Shown: one piece after another, positions 1-6,912 of the stretch
How positions within the stretch are numbered: the first letter of the stretch is position 1
How the letters are laid out: the number at the start of each line of letters is the position of its first letter
From: Faeciplasma sp048393055
GTDB taxonomy: Bacteria > Bacillota > Clostridia > Oscillospirales > Ruminococcaceae
Assembly (NCBI GenBank): GCA_048393055.1
Contig: DBFJJS010000009.1
Span: forward strand, 1-29,066
Reading direction: 5' to 3'
DNA: 29,066 bases
Notes under the pieces: model-generated
The model's database searches: none
The model's input: only the letters and a program-made list of their open reading frames with translations
Told to the model about the DNA's origin: nothing
Position numbers and translations under genes: made by a program

Positions 1-100
1 ACCCCCCTTCAGATGTCTCGCAGCTAAGCCGCCAGGCTTGCTCCCTTCGAGCCTCTCTCCTTCGGGTCGGTCTCTTTCGCACTGCCCTCTCTGTGGACAG
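1..100 (-). other. Purine-rich transcribed leader or small RNA (partial)
   Basis: This stretch lies directly downstream of the promoter at 136-108. On the minus strand it is strongly purine-rich and contains several possible short stems, for example GCTC/GAGC around 41-54. Two of its three minus-strand frames have no stop, but neither has an ATG or a convincing ribosome binding site, and the composition is unlike the neighbouring genes. It could be a long 5' leader, a structured non-coding RNA or a repeated intergenic element. I do not recognise a known riboswitch in it. Confidence 0.35.
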
Positions 101-107
101 CTCGCTT

Positions 108-136
108 ATAATACCACACCGTAAATCAATTGTCAA
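108..136 (-). promoter_or_regulatory. SigA-type promoter reading off the left edge
   Basis: On the minus strand there is a perfect -35 (TTGACA, 136-131), a 17-base spacer and a -10 TATTAT (113-108). Transcription would start near position 100 and run leftward out of the window. Spacing and -35 match the SigA consensus, so the promoter call is good; the gene or RNA it serves lies outside the window. Confidence 0.75.
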
Positions 137-274
137 GGGGGTTTTCGATTCTTTTTTAAAATATTCGCAGATTTTATCGGGATATGACGAAACGGCCTGT
201 TCACCATAAAAAACAGGTAAGGCACCGCACGAAACGCTCTCCCACATGGCTATAAAATTTTACGCAGACATAAG

Positions 275-1396
275 CTAATCCACTAGGCTTAGCTTGGCAA
301 GATTTGTGTCAGTAGAAAAATTCTCTGCATTATATAAAATTAATATGCAGTCATAGTCGGACGGGTTGATATAATCGTTTGGATTCGTTATATATCTAAG
401 ATCTATGACGTCAATGCTCGAATAATGCTCGGCCAAAAACGGTACGAAGCAGTTGGCATATGAGTCTTTTATGACAAGCATCCTTGCTCCCGATGCGTCG
501 GAGTTTATATTCACAAGCGGAGTATTCTGTCCCAAAAAGCTCAGATACTTGTCCTTTACAGAGAGATACTCGCTCAGATACGGGCTTCCGCGATACTCCT
601 CCCCGCCGTAGCTGTTGAGCGTCACAGTCTGGTTGTTGCTGATATAAAAGTCTATGCTATCCGGCTCAATGCTGTCATAAAGCGTCTTTGAATGCAAAGA
701 TCCAAGGAAGCTGTGGCTCGCATGCATTATATCAAACCTGTCAAGGCTTGCCGGCACAAATCCGAGCCTTCGCGCGACCTCTGTATATGCGGCATATGCG
801 CCCTGCGAGGTCCAGTGGTGGTCGGTGCGATAATAAATATATTCATCCTTAAGATTTCTCAAGGTATCGTAAACATCTACGCTGACAACATCACCTTCTA
901 AGCACTCATACACGTAGCTTATAAGCTCGCGCTGGTCAAGCATTCCGCTGTAATCCGGGATCTCATCAGAATATATTTCGGCGGCGGTCGGCACGATCGT
1001 CAGATATACGGGCGCGCCGCAGCTTTTTGAAAACTCAGATATGGCTGCGACAGAGCGGTCTACGGCGTCGTAATCAGCTTCATCGTGGATCTGTATCATC
1101 CTGCCGTCCGAAATATATACGCCATTTACCAGTCTCCTGCCCTGCAAAAGCTCCAGCCTCGTATGAAGCGATATCCAATTCGTCCGAAGTGGAAAGTGGT
1201 CGTCCATATAGCTGGACAGCTCGTCGGTGAATTCCCCAGAAAAATATCTTTCGGCAGACAGACTCGGAAGCTCAGCAAGATAGCGGTTTTCTTCCTCGGA
1301 ATAATCTTTCTTGGGAAGCAGTATGGACGCACACAGCATCAGCACTATAAACCCAAAAAATACTGCAGCGTTAATTATTTCGCAGATCTTTTTCAT
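275..1396 (-). CDS. DHHW-family extracellular O-acyl transfer partner protein
   Basis: Residues 11-28 form one N-terminal membrane segment or uncleaved signal, and the rest is predicted to be extracellular. The family-naming motif DHHW is at residues 192-195, inside a TDHHWTSQGAY context, and KDSYAN at 310-315 resembles the Ser-containing block of AlgX/DltD-like hydrolase folds. In known systems such proteins work beside an MBOAT enzyme to pass acetyl groups onto an exopolysaccharide or cell-wall polymer. The MBOAT gene ends 8 bases upstream, so the two form a unit. The start at 1396 has an AGAGGA ribosome binding site 4 bases away. The acceptor polymer cannot be told from sequence. Length (373 aa) is normal for the family. 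Confidence 0.85.
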   Translation of the reverse strand: MKKICEIINAAVFFGFIVLMLCASILLPKKDYSEEENRYLAELPSLSAERYFSGEFTDELSSYMDDHFPLRTNWISLHTRLELLQGRRLVNGVYISDGRMIQIHDEADYDAVDRSVAAISEFSKSCGAPVYLTIVPTAAEIYSDEIPDYSGMLDQRELISYVYECLEGDVVSVDVYDTLRNLKDEYIYYRTDHHWTSQGAYAAYTEVARRLGFVPASLDRFDIMHASHSFLGSLHSKTLYDSIEPDSIDFYISNNQTVTLNSYGGEEYRGSPYLSEYLSVKDKYLSFLGQNTPLVNINSDASGARMLVIKDSYANCFVPFLAEHYSSIDVIDLRYITNPNDYINPSDYDCILILYNAENFSTDTNLAKLSLVD

Positions 1397-1404
1397 AGCA
1401 TCCT

Positions 1405-2805
1405 CTAAAAATTAAAGTACAAGAACGGATTGTATGTCGAATTGACAAGATACGAAGTGCATGCTATAAGCAGCGCACCTGTCACGAGCGGCTTTAAAAC
1501 AGTTATCACCCTTGAATTGTCTCCGCCCAGCCTGCCAAGATAGTCTCTTGCCGCGCCGAAGGCAAAGAACATACATATCGCAAGACCTATAGCGGACTCC
1601 GACAGCAACGCCAGCGTGTTTGAATCCGCAAAGCTTCCCCCGCCGCCGAACAAGGCGGCGGCATAGCTCAGCGCAGAAGCTACGGAATCTGTTTCAAACA
1701 GCACCCACCCAAGGCAGACAGCAAGCATGGTATACAGCCACGACAGCGCCGGCGGCAGCCTTTGAAGCAACTTTGAAAATCCCAGATGCTCGATAACTAT
1801 AAGCACCCCGAACCACAGCCCCCAAAGAATGAAGTTAAAGCTCGCACCGTGCCAAAGCCCTGTTAAAAACCACACTATCAGCAGATTCCTTACGGTCTTT
1901 GCGGTGCCGGTCCTGCTTCCTCCAAGTGGAAAATATACATAATCCCTGAACCATGAGCCGAGAGTTATATGCCAGCGCCTCCAAAATTCAGACACGCTCT
2001 TTGACAGGTAGGGATAATTGAAGTTTTGAGGAAAATGGAATCCAAGCATCTTTCCCATGCCAACCGCCATATCCGAGTAGCCGGAAAAGTCAAAATAAAT
2101 CTGAAAAGCAAACGCTATAATTCCTAGCCACGCCGTAAGCGCGGGAAGGGTCGAGTAATCGCTGGTCTTTATCTGAACCCATATTTCCCCAATATTATTT
2201 GCCAAAAGAACCTTTTTCGACAGTCCGCATATAAAAAGGCTCACCCCTTCGGAAAGTTCCGAAACTCCGACGCTCCTGTTATCAAGCTCCTTTGCTATTT
2301 CACCGTATTTAACTATAGGTCCCGCCACTATCTGCGGAAAGCATGTGACATACGCGCCGAAATTTATAAGGCTTCTTTGAAGTTCTATTTTTCCGCGGTA
2401 CAGGTCGATAATATACGACATGCTCTGGAACGTGAAAAACGATATTCCTATCGGAAGCGGGAGATTGGGGTCGGGAATGTCGGTTTTCAGCACGGCGTTC
2501 AGTGTGTTTATAAGGAACGAGCTGTACTTGAACACAAAAAGCAGCCCCAAATTAAGCGCAACAGCCGCTATAAGGCAGGCAAAGCGCTTTTTGCCGTCGC
2601 CTGTCATACTCATAAGCATTCCGCCGAAATAGTCTATCAGGATAGTCGCTATCATTACCCAGACGTACACCGGCTCGCCCCAGGCGTAAAAAATCACACC
2701 GGAAATAAAAAGTACGAGGTTTTTAAATCTCTTCGGGGACAGGTAGTAGACAAGCATTACTATCGGAAGATAGTAAAATAAAAATTCCACTCTTGCAAAA
2801 ACCAT
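1405..2805 (-). CDS. MBOAT family O-acyltransferase (AlgI/DltB-like)
   Basis: A 466-residue polytopic membrane protein with the features of AlgI-type acyltransferases. It has an N-terminal FLFYYLPIV helix, the PLPIGISFFTFQSMSYIID block at about 116-134, FWRRWH at 274-279 followed by the RDYVYFPLGG loop, and LWHGAS at 317-322, which holds the expected catalytic histidine (His319). These enzymes move an acyl group, usually acetyl, from a cytoplasmic donor across the membrane for attachment to an extracellular polysaccharide or teichoic-acid-like polymer. The DHHW partner follows after 8 bases. The gene lies 57 bases after the RNase M5-like gene with no terminator seen between them, so it may be transcribed with holA. 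The start is preceded only by a weak GGGAAA site, but MVFARVEFLFYYLPIV fits the family N-terminus. Confidence 0.92.
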   Translation of the reverse strand: MVFARVEFLFYYLPIVMLVYYLSPKRFKNLVLFISGVIFYAWGEPVYVWVMIATILIDYFGGMLMSMTGDGKKRFACLIAAVALNLGLLFVFKYSSFLINTLNAVLKTDIPDPNLPLPIGISFFTFQSMSYIIDLYRGKIELQRSLINFGAYVTCFPQIVAGPIVKYGEIAKELDNRSVGVSELSEGVSLFICGLSKKVLLANNIGEIWVQIKTSDYSTLPALTAWLGIIAFAFQIYFDFSGYSDMAVGMGKMLGFHFPQNFNYPYLSKSVSEFWRRWHITLGSWFRDYVYFPLGGSRTGTAKTVRNLLIVWFLTGLWHGASFNFILWGLWFGVLIVIEHLGFSKLLQRLPPALSWLYTMLAVCLGWVLFETDSVASALSYAAALFGGGGSFADSNTLALLSESAIGLAICMFFAFGAARDYLGRLGGDNSRVITVLKPLVTGALLIACTSYLVNSTYNPFLYFNF

Positions 2806-2862
2806 TTTAAAATGTTTCCCTTACGTTTTTATTAGCGTTTGCCGCTTCAAGGCATGATAAAA

Positions 2863-3459
2863 TCAATTGCTTTCCTCACTTAGTATCCTTTTGGCAAGCC
2901 TTCTGTACTCCTCATAGGCTATGAGCCTGTTCGCGGCGTCCAAAAGCGAGCTCGGACTCAGCCGCAGGGGAAGATTAAGCTCGAGGATAAGCCTTTTGCG
3001 CAGTCTCGAAGAATTTTTCCCGCCGATAAACCCGTCCTCATACAGATCAAGGCGTGTTATTTTCCTCTCCTTTGCGCCGGTGTGAGCGCCGTCAGCCAAT
3101 GGAGCAAGTGCGGCTGTGATAATATCGTCCGGCACCCCCTCGACGCCGAGCTTTCCCTCCGCCGAGGTTTCCCTCTTTCGCTTCTCCTTGCCGTAAATAT
3201 CGGGAATATAGGCGTTTTTCACAGTCCCGTCCGGGACAATCCCCCTGATATAACCTCTTATCCTGAAACCGGCCATGTCGCTGTCGGTAAGTATTGTTAT
3301 GCCGCCGTTTTTGGCGTAAAACCTTATCATTTTGACCGTTTCAGTGTCTTTAAACACACCAAACCCGTTTGTAACTATCACCGGGCAGTCTACGATATTT
3401 TTAAGCCTCGCCTTATCGTATTTTCCCTCTACTACTATAGCGCCGTTAAAATGAAGCAT
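2863..3459 (-). CDS. RNase M5-like Toprim protein (DUF4093)
   Basis: A 198-residue protein with an N-terminal Toprim domain: VVEGKYDK (residues 10-17) supplies the acidic catalytic Glu and TDSDMAG the DxD motif. GVEGV and the C-terminal FIGGKNSSRLRKRL block follow the order seen in ribonuclease M5, which trims 5S rRNA precursors at both ends. The C-terminal half matches what is called DUF4093. The ATG at 3459 comes immediately after the holA stop codon, and its GGAGG site is formed by the last codons of holA, so the two are translationally coupled. M5 genes more often sit next to ksgA. 5S rRNA maturation is the best guess for function, but the substrate is unproven. Confidence 0.8.
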   Translation of the reverse strand: MLHFNGAIVVEGKYDKARLKNIVDCPVIVTNGFGVFKDTETVKMIRFYAKNGGITILTDSDMAGFRIRGYIRGIVPDGTVKNAYIPDIYGKEKRKRETSAEGKLGVEGVPDDIITAALAPLADGAHTGAKERKITRLDLYEDGFIGGKNSSRLRKRLILELNLPLRLSPSSLLDAANRLIAYEEYRRLAKRILSEESN

Positions 3460-4521
3460 CTACATACCTCCGGGCTTCTCGGACAGCATTTTGGCTATCG
3501 CGGTTTCTAACAGCACCCTTGGGTCTGTTCTCTTTGATTTCATATCTATATCGCAGTCTGACAGAACCGAAATAAAGCGCCGTATTTTCTCCATCGACAT
3601 GCCGCGGCAGTCTCTGAACGCGTTTTCCACGGCAAAGCTCCTGCCCTTATAGCTGAAGTCGCTTATAACGTCCTGCGCGCTTTTACCGGAAAGTATCGCT
3701 GCCTTTGCGCGGTATAAATCCATCACAGAGCCTGCTATTACCGACAAAAGCGGTATTGCCTCCGCCTGCTTTGAATACAGCGCGTCCAAAAGCTCGAACG
3801 TCTCCGAACGCCTGCCGCTCAGTATCGCGCGGGAAAGCTTGTACGCGTCCGTCTCCGTCTGTCCCGAAACAAGCTCGTTTATCATATTTACCGTTATTTC
3901 GCCGCTCACGGCGTACGCCGCGAGCTTGTCGCACTCGTTGTTTATGACAAGCCGGCTGCACCCGCAAAGCTGCGCCAGATGCTGAGCCGCGTCCGGGCTT
4001 ATATAGCAGCCCGCCGTGCCAAGGCGAGTCTGAATATGCTTTACAAGCTCGGCGGGCCTTTTGAAGCCAAACTCCGTTACCGCTCCGCCGCATTTTGAAA
4101 TATGGTCGGCAAGCTTTTTGTTCTTTGGCGAAAGCTGCTTCTTTCCCTGAGCAAGGTCTATGCCGGTGGCGTAAAAAATAACGGAAGTCGTTTCGGGGTC
4201 TATGCCCGATATTGTCTTTTCAAGCTGTTTAAGCTCGTCCGCCCTCAGGCTTTCTGCGTTGAGATCGTTCACCATGATGACAACCCTGTCCGAAAACACC
4301 GGCAGCGACTCGCACCAGCCGGCAAGCTCCCGCGACGAAAATTCCGCGCCCGCCATAAAATGAAGGTTAAAATCCCTCGCGTTTTCCGGCACGAGCCTGT
4401 CCGAAAGCTTTTTTGCGACAAGCTCCACCACAGCCGCGTCCCTTCCCCAGAGCATATAGCAGGGGAATACCGTGCGCGCCCGTATAGACTTTACTAAATC
4501 CGATTCAGACAAAAACGGCAT
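3460..4521 (-). CDS. holA: DNA polymerase III subunit delta
   Basis: A 353-residue protein with the layout of the clamp-loader delta subunit. It has an N-terminal RecA-like domain without a working Walker motif (PCYMLWGRDA near residue 20), a central lid domain with the GCSRLVINNECDKLAAYA stretch, and a helical collar domain with ISVLSDCDIDMKSKRTDPRVLLE near the end. Delta opens the beta sliding clamp during replication. The start at 4521 has AAGGAGG 8 bases upstream, and a near-consensus promoter lies just behind it. The stop TAG abuts the ATG of the RNase M5-like gene. Length and C-terminal motif are typical of the family in Firmicutes. The usual neighbours comEC and rpsT are absent here. 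Confidence 0.93.
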   Translation of the reverse strand: MPFLSESDLVKSIRARTVFPCYMLWGRDAAVVELVAKKLSDRLVPENARDFNLHFMAGAEFSSRELAGWCESLPVFSDRVVIMVNDLNAESLRADELKQLEKTISGIDPETTSVIFYATGIDLAQGKKQLSPKNKKLADHISKCGGAVTEFGFKRPAELVKHIQTRLGTAGCYISPDAAQHLAQLCGCSRLVINNECDKLAAYAVSGEITVNMINELVSGQTETDAYKLSRAILSGRRSETFELLDALYSKQAEAIPLLSVIAGSVMDLYRAKAAILSGKSAQDVISDFSYKGRSFAVENAFRDCRGMSMEKIRRFISVLSDCDIDMKSKRTDPRVLLETAIAKMLSEKPGGM

Positions 4522-4547
4522 ATAATCCCCCTCCTTTAATCACAGTC

Positions 4548-4576
4548 ATTATAATACTTTTTCTTTGTTCTGGCAA
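4548..4576 (-). promoter_or_regulatory. Promoter of holA operon
   Basis: On the minus strand: TTGCCA (4576-4571), a 17-base spacer and a perfect TATAAT (4553-4548). It sits 27 bases upstream of the holA start, so the mRNA leader is short. It diverges from the promoter of the rubredoxin gene in the same intergenic space. Confidence 0.75.
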
Positions 4577-4615
4577 GGCTGCGCAAACCGCAACGCAAAA
4601 ATAATTGAGTTGCAT

Positions 4616-4644
4616 TTGCAGTTTTGCCGTGTTAAAATTAAAAT
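4616..4644 (+). promoter_or_regulatory. Promoter of rubredoxin-ferredoxin operon
   Basis: TTGCAG (4616-4621), a 17-base spacer and TAAAAT (4639-4644) on the plus strand, about 70 bases upstream of the rubredoxin start. The fit is reasonable but not perfect, and the area is AT-rich enough for chance matches. Confidence 0.5.
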
Positions 4645-4662
4645 ATAACCATATACGTTGGG

Positions 4663-4680
4663 ATTTATATTTTTATAAAT
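4663..4680. promoter_or_regulatory. Inverted repeat, possible operator
   Basis: A perfect 7-base inverted repeat, ATTTATA (4663-4669) and TATAAAT (4674-4680), with a 4-base spacer. It lies just downstream of the predicted start of transcription of the rubredoxin operon. The position suits a repressor site. PerR or Fur control would make sense for rubrerythrin-type proteins, but the match to the PerR box TTATAATNATTATAA is only loose, and AT-rich palindromes arise by chance. Confidence 0.3.
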
Positions 4681-4713
4681 ATAAAAAATTAACTTTGCAA
4701 GGGAGGAAAACAA

Positions 4714-5370
4714 ATGAGATACGTCTGCTCGATCTGCGGATACGTCTACGACGACGCCAAGGAAAAGATACCGTTTTCGCAGCTTCCCGATTCGTGGAAA
4801 TGCCCCGTTTGCGGCGCTCCGAAGGCGGTGTTCGTACCTGAGGAAAAGAAGGAAGGCAGCAAAAAGCCTGAACCTGCCAAGGCTTCGGGCATAGGCAGAC
4901 CGTCCCCGGAACAATGGGACGGCGACATGAAAAAGCTGCCCGCATCCGTCCTGTCCGCGATATGCTCAAACCTGGCAAGGGGCTGTGAAAAGCAGTACAA
5001 AAATGAGGAATCCGCACTTTTTAAAGAGCTCGCCGACTATTTTGCGGCTCGTGCCGAAATCCCCGACGGCGCAGACGCAGACAAGCTTGAAGCTGCCCTT
5101 AAAAACGACCTTGAATCTGGATACCCGTCTGTTCGTCAGGCCGCCGAGGACGCTCACGACCGCGGGACTCAAAGGGTATGCGTGTGGGGAGAAAAGGTTA
5201 CAAAGGTTCTGCGCTCGCTTGTTGAGCGCTACAGGCGCGACGGATCTGAGTTTTTAAAGAACACTAAAATCTGGGTGTGCTCCGTTTGCGGCTTTGTATA
5301 CGTAGGCGAAGAGCCTCCGGCGCTCTGTCCGGTATGCAAGGTGCCGTCGTGGAAATTTGATATGATTTAA
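4714..5370 (+). CDS. Double-rubredoxin protein with a helical rubrerythrin-like middle
   Basis: A 218-residue protein with a rubredoxin-type iron site at each end. Cys5/Cys8 and Cys30/Cys33 form the first (CSICGYVYDD...CPVCG) and Cys189/Cys192 and Cys205/Cys208 the second (CSVCGFVY...CPVCK). Between them, about residues 75-180 are helical and look like a worn rubrerythrin domain: there is an EE pair near 98 and a single ExxH (Glu145-His148), but not the full set of diiron ligands. Proteins of this kind carry electrons in anaerobic peroxide or oxygen detoxification. Whether this middle part still binds a diiron centre is doubtful. A GGGAGG site lies 7 bases before the ATG. A ferredoxin gene follows after 13 bases, which suggests that they exchange electrons or share control. 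Confidence 0.82.
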   Translation: MRYVCSICGYVYDDAKEKIPFSQLPDSWKCPVCGAPKAVFVPEEKKEGSKKPEPAKASGIGRPSPEQWDGDMKKLPASVLSAICSNLARGCEKQYKNEESALFKELADYFAARAEIPDGADADKLEAALKNDLESGYPSVRQAAEDAHDRGTQRVCVWGEKVTKVLRSLVERYRRDGSEFLKNTKIWVCSVCGFVYVGEEPPALCPVCKVPSWKFDMI

Positions 5371-5383
5371 AGGAGGTACTCGC

Positions 5384-5887
5384 ATGAAAAAGCACGTTGC
5401 TGTAAGAACTCTCAGGCTGTGTACAAAGGACTGCCTGTGCCTGTATGTCTGTCCCACAGGCGCTACGGATACCGAAAACAGCATAATCGACGTCAATAAA
5501 TGCATAGGCTGCGGAGAATGCTCCAGAGCATGTCCGAGCGGCGCGATTTCCATGGTTCCGACCGAGTATCCCCCTCAGCAGAAAAAGCATAATGATGTGC
5601 TTTTGACGTCATATGCCCTCGCGGCAAGCAAGGCAAGGCAGGAGGAACTCGCCCTCGGGCTTTCAAACGGCGCTTCCGATGACGAAACCCGGCGTTTTAT
5701 GACGGCGGTTGCAAAGTCGGCAAGGCTTGTAAACGAGGACCTTTTGCGCGAGTCGGGCTACATGCTTCCGCAAAGCGAAAATTCCCACGCCCTTCTGCGC
5801 GAATTGGTCGAAAACCCGCCGTCGGACGATTTCCCGGCAGACGCGGCAAAAAAGCTGCTTGAGCTGCTTCCTAATAACGACCTGTAA
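5384..5887 (+). CDS. Dicluster 4Fe-4S ferredoxin-domain protein
   Basis: A 167-residue protein. The first 55 residues hold two cysteine sets: Cys13, 17, 19, 23 (CTKDCLCLYVCP) and Cys40, 43, 46, 50 (CIGCGECSRACP). The second has the classical CxxCxxCxxxCP spacing. The first is C-x3-C-x-C-x3-CP, with the second cysteine one place later than usual. The remaining 110 or so residues are helical and charged, with no recognised domain. It is probably a cytoplasmic electron carrier working with the rubredoxin protein 13 bases upstream. The AAAGGAGG site and ATG at 5384 fix the start. A hairpin terminator follows. The physiological partner is unknown. Confidence 0.85.
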   Translation: MKKHVAVRTLRLCTKDCLCLYVCPTGATDTENSIIDVNKCIGCGECSRACPSGAISMVPTEYPPQQKKHNDVLLTSYALAASKARQEELALGLSNGASDDETRRFMTAVAKSARLVNEDLLRESGYMLPQSENSHALLRELVENPPSDDFPADAAKKLLELLPNNDL

Positions 5888-5921
5888 CATTAAAGCCCTG
5901 TAATACGTAAATTCAAAGCGA

Positions 5922-5954
5922 AAGCTCCGCGCTGCCAATGGCTGCACGGAGTTT
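5922..5954. terminator. Hairpin between converging genes
   Basis: Arms 5922-5929 and 5947-5954 pair (AAGCTCCG with CGGAGTTT, one G-T pair), with extra inner pairing through GCCA/TGGC. It lies 35 bases after the ferredoxin stop and 24 bases after the stop of the opposing phosphoribosyltransferase gene, so it can serve both. The T tract on the plus side is broken (CTTATTTTCC). Confidence 0.55.
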
Positions 5955-5977
5955 CTTATTTTCCTTCTATTTACAGT

Positions 5978-6523
5978 TTATTTGAAGAACAGCGGGAGCT
6001 TTTCGAGATAGATTATATCCTTTCTGTCCGCGGCGTCGCCTTCCGCCAAAACAGCACACTGCCCGACTATATTGCCGCCCGCATATTCAACGAGCTTCCT
6101 CACTGCGTCAAGCGACTGTCCGGTAGAAATAACGTCGTCGGCAATTAGGACTCTTTTTCCGCAAAGATACTCAGCCTCCGTTTTATCTAGCCACAGCTTC
6201 TGGCTCTCCTCGGTGGTTATGGACTTTACGTCTACCGAAACCGGCTCTTTCATATAAAGCTTATGCGACTTCCTTGCGACGATATATCGCATTCCGTTTC
6301 CCATCTGGCGCGCCATTTCGTACGCAAGCGGTATGCCCTTGGACTCTGCCGTGACTATTACGTCGCACTCGGGAATCCTTTTTAAAAGCTCCCCTGCGCA
6401 CGCAACGGTAAGCTCGACGTCCGAAAACATCACAAACGCCGCGATATCCAGGCTGTCGTTTACTCCGCATATTGGAAGCTGCCTTGTAAGCCCCGCGACC
6501 TTAAGAGTGTAAAATCCGTCCAT
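5978..6523 (-). CDS. Phosphoribosyltransferase family protein (APRT-like)
   Basis: A 181-residue cytoplasmic enzyme with the PRPP-binding signature VLIADDVISTGQS at residues 125-137 and an upstream TAESKGIPLAYEMA segment typical of type I phosphoribosyltransferases of the adenine/xanthine group. Such enzymes join a purine base to PRPP to give the nucleotide in salvage. The flexible-loop region around 85-110 (KSHKLYMKEP...) differs from classical Apt, so the base specificity is left open; some members are regulators rather than enzymes. A strong AGGAGG site precedes the ATG. It lies 18 bases behind the HIT gene and probably shares the alaS transcript. Confidence 0.8.
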   Translation of the reverse strand: MDGFYTLKVAGLTRQLPICGVNDSLDIAAFVMFSDVELTVACAGELLKRIPECDVIVTAESKGIPLAYEMARQMGNGMRYIVARKSHKLYMKEPVSVDVKSITTEESQKLWLDKTEAEYLCGKRVLIADDVISTGQSLDAVRKLVEYAGGNIVGQCAVLAEGDAADRKDIIYLEKLPLFFK

Positions 6524-6541
6524 AAAGCCTCCTCCTTCTTA

Positions 6542-6880
6542 TCACGGCCAGTTGAGCTTTGTTCCGCCGATAAGGTGGAAATGCAGGTGGAAAACGGTCT
6601 GACCCGCGTCTGCGCCGCAGTTTGAAACCACCCTGAAGCCGCTCTTGTCAAGACCCATCTGCCCGGCGACCTTGGCTATTGCCTCGTAAATCTTCGCAAC
6701 GACCGCCGAATTTTCGGCAGTAATGTCGCCAGCCCCGCTTATATGCTCCTTTGGTATAAAGAGTATGTGTACGGGAGCTACTGGAGCTATATCCTCAAAC
6801 GCATAGACATATTCGTCCTCGTACACCTTTTTTGACGGCACCTCGCCGCTTATGATTTTGCAAAACAGACAATCTGCCAT
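6542..6880 (-). CDS. HIT family nucleotide-binding protein (HinT-like)
   Basis: A 112-residue histidine triad protein. The N-terminal CLFCKI with two cysteines is typical of bacterial HinT, and the catalytic motif HLHFHLIGG (residues 98-106) has His98, His100 and His102 in place. These proteins hydrolyse AMP-linked amines, including aminoacyl-adenylates released by tRNA synthetases, which fits its position 32 bases after alaS. An ATG at 6886 is also possible. I chose 6880 because MADCLFCKI is the usual beginning and AAAGGA then lies about 9 bases away. Confidence 0.92.
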   Translation of the reverse strand: MADCLFCKIISGEVPSKKVYEDEYVYAFEDIAPVAPVHILFIPKEHISGAGDITAENSAVVAKIYEAIAKVAGQMGLDKSGFRVVSNCGADAGQTVFHLHFHLIGGTKLNWP

Positions 6881-6912
6881 ATTCATCTTCCTTTCCTTAA
6901 TTTGTCCACTGC

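Noticed and set aside
196..217. CCTGTT/AACAGG hairpin as terminator of the DHHW gene
   Set aside because: A six-base stem with a long loop and no T tract on the minus strand is too weak to call.
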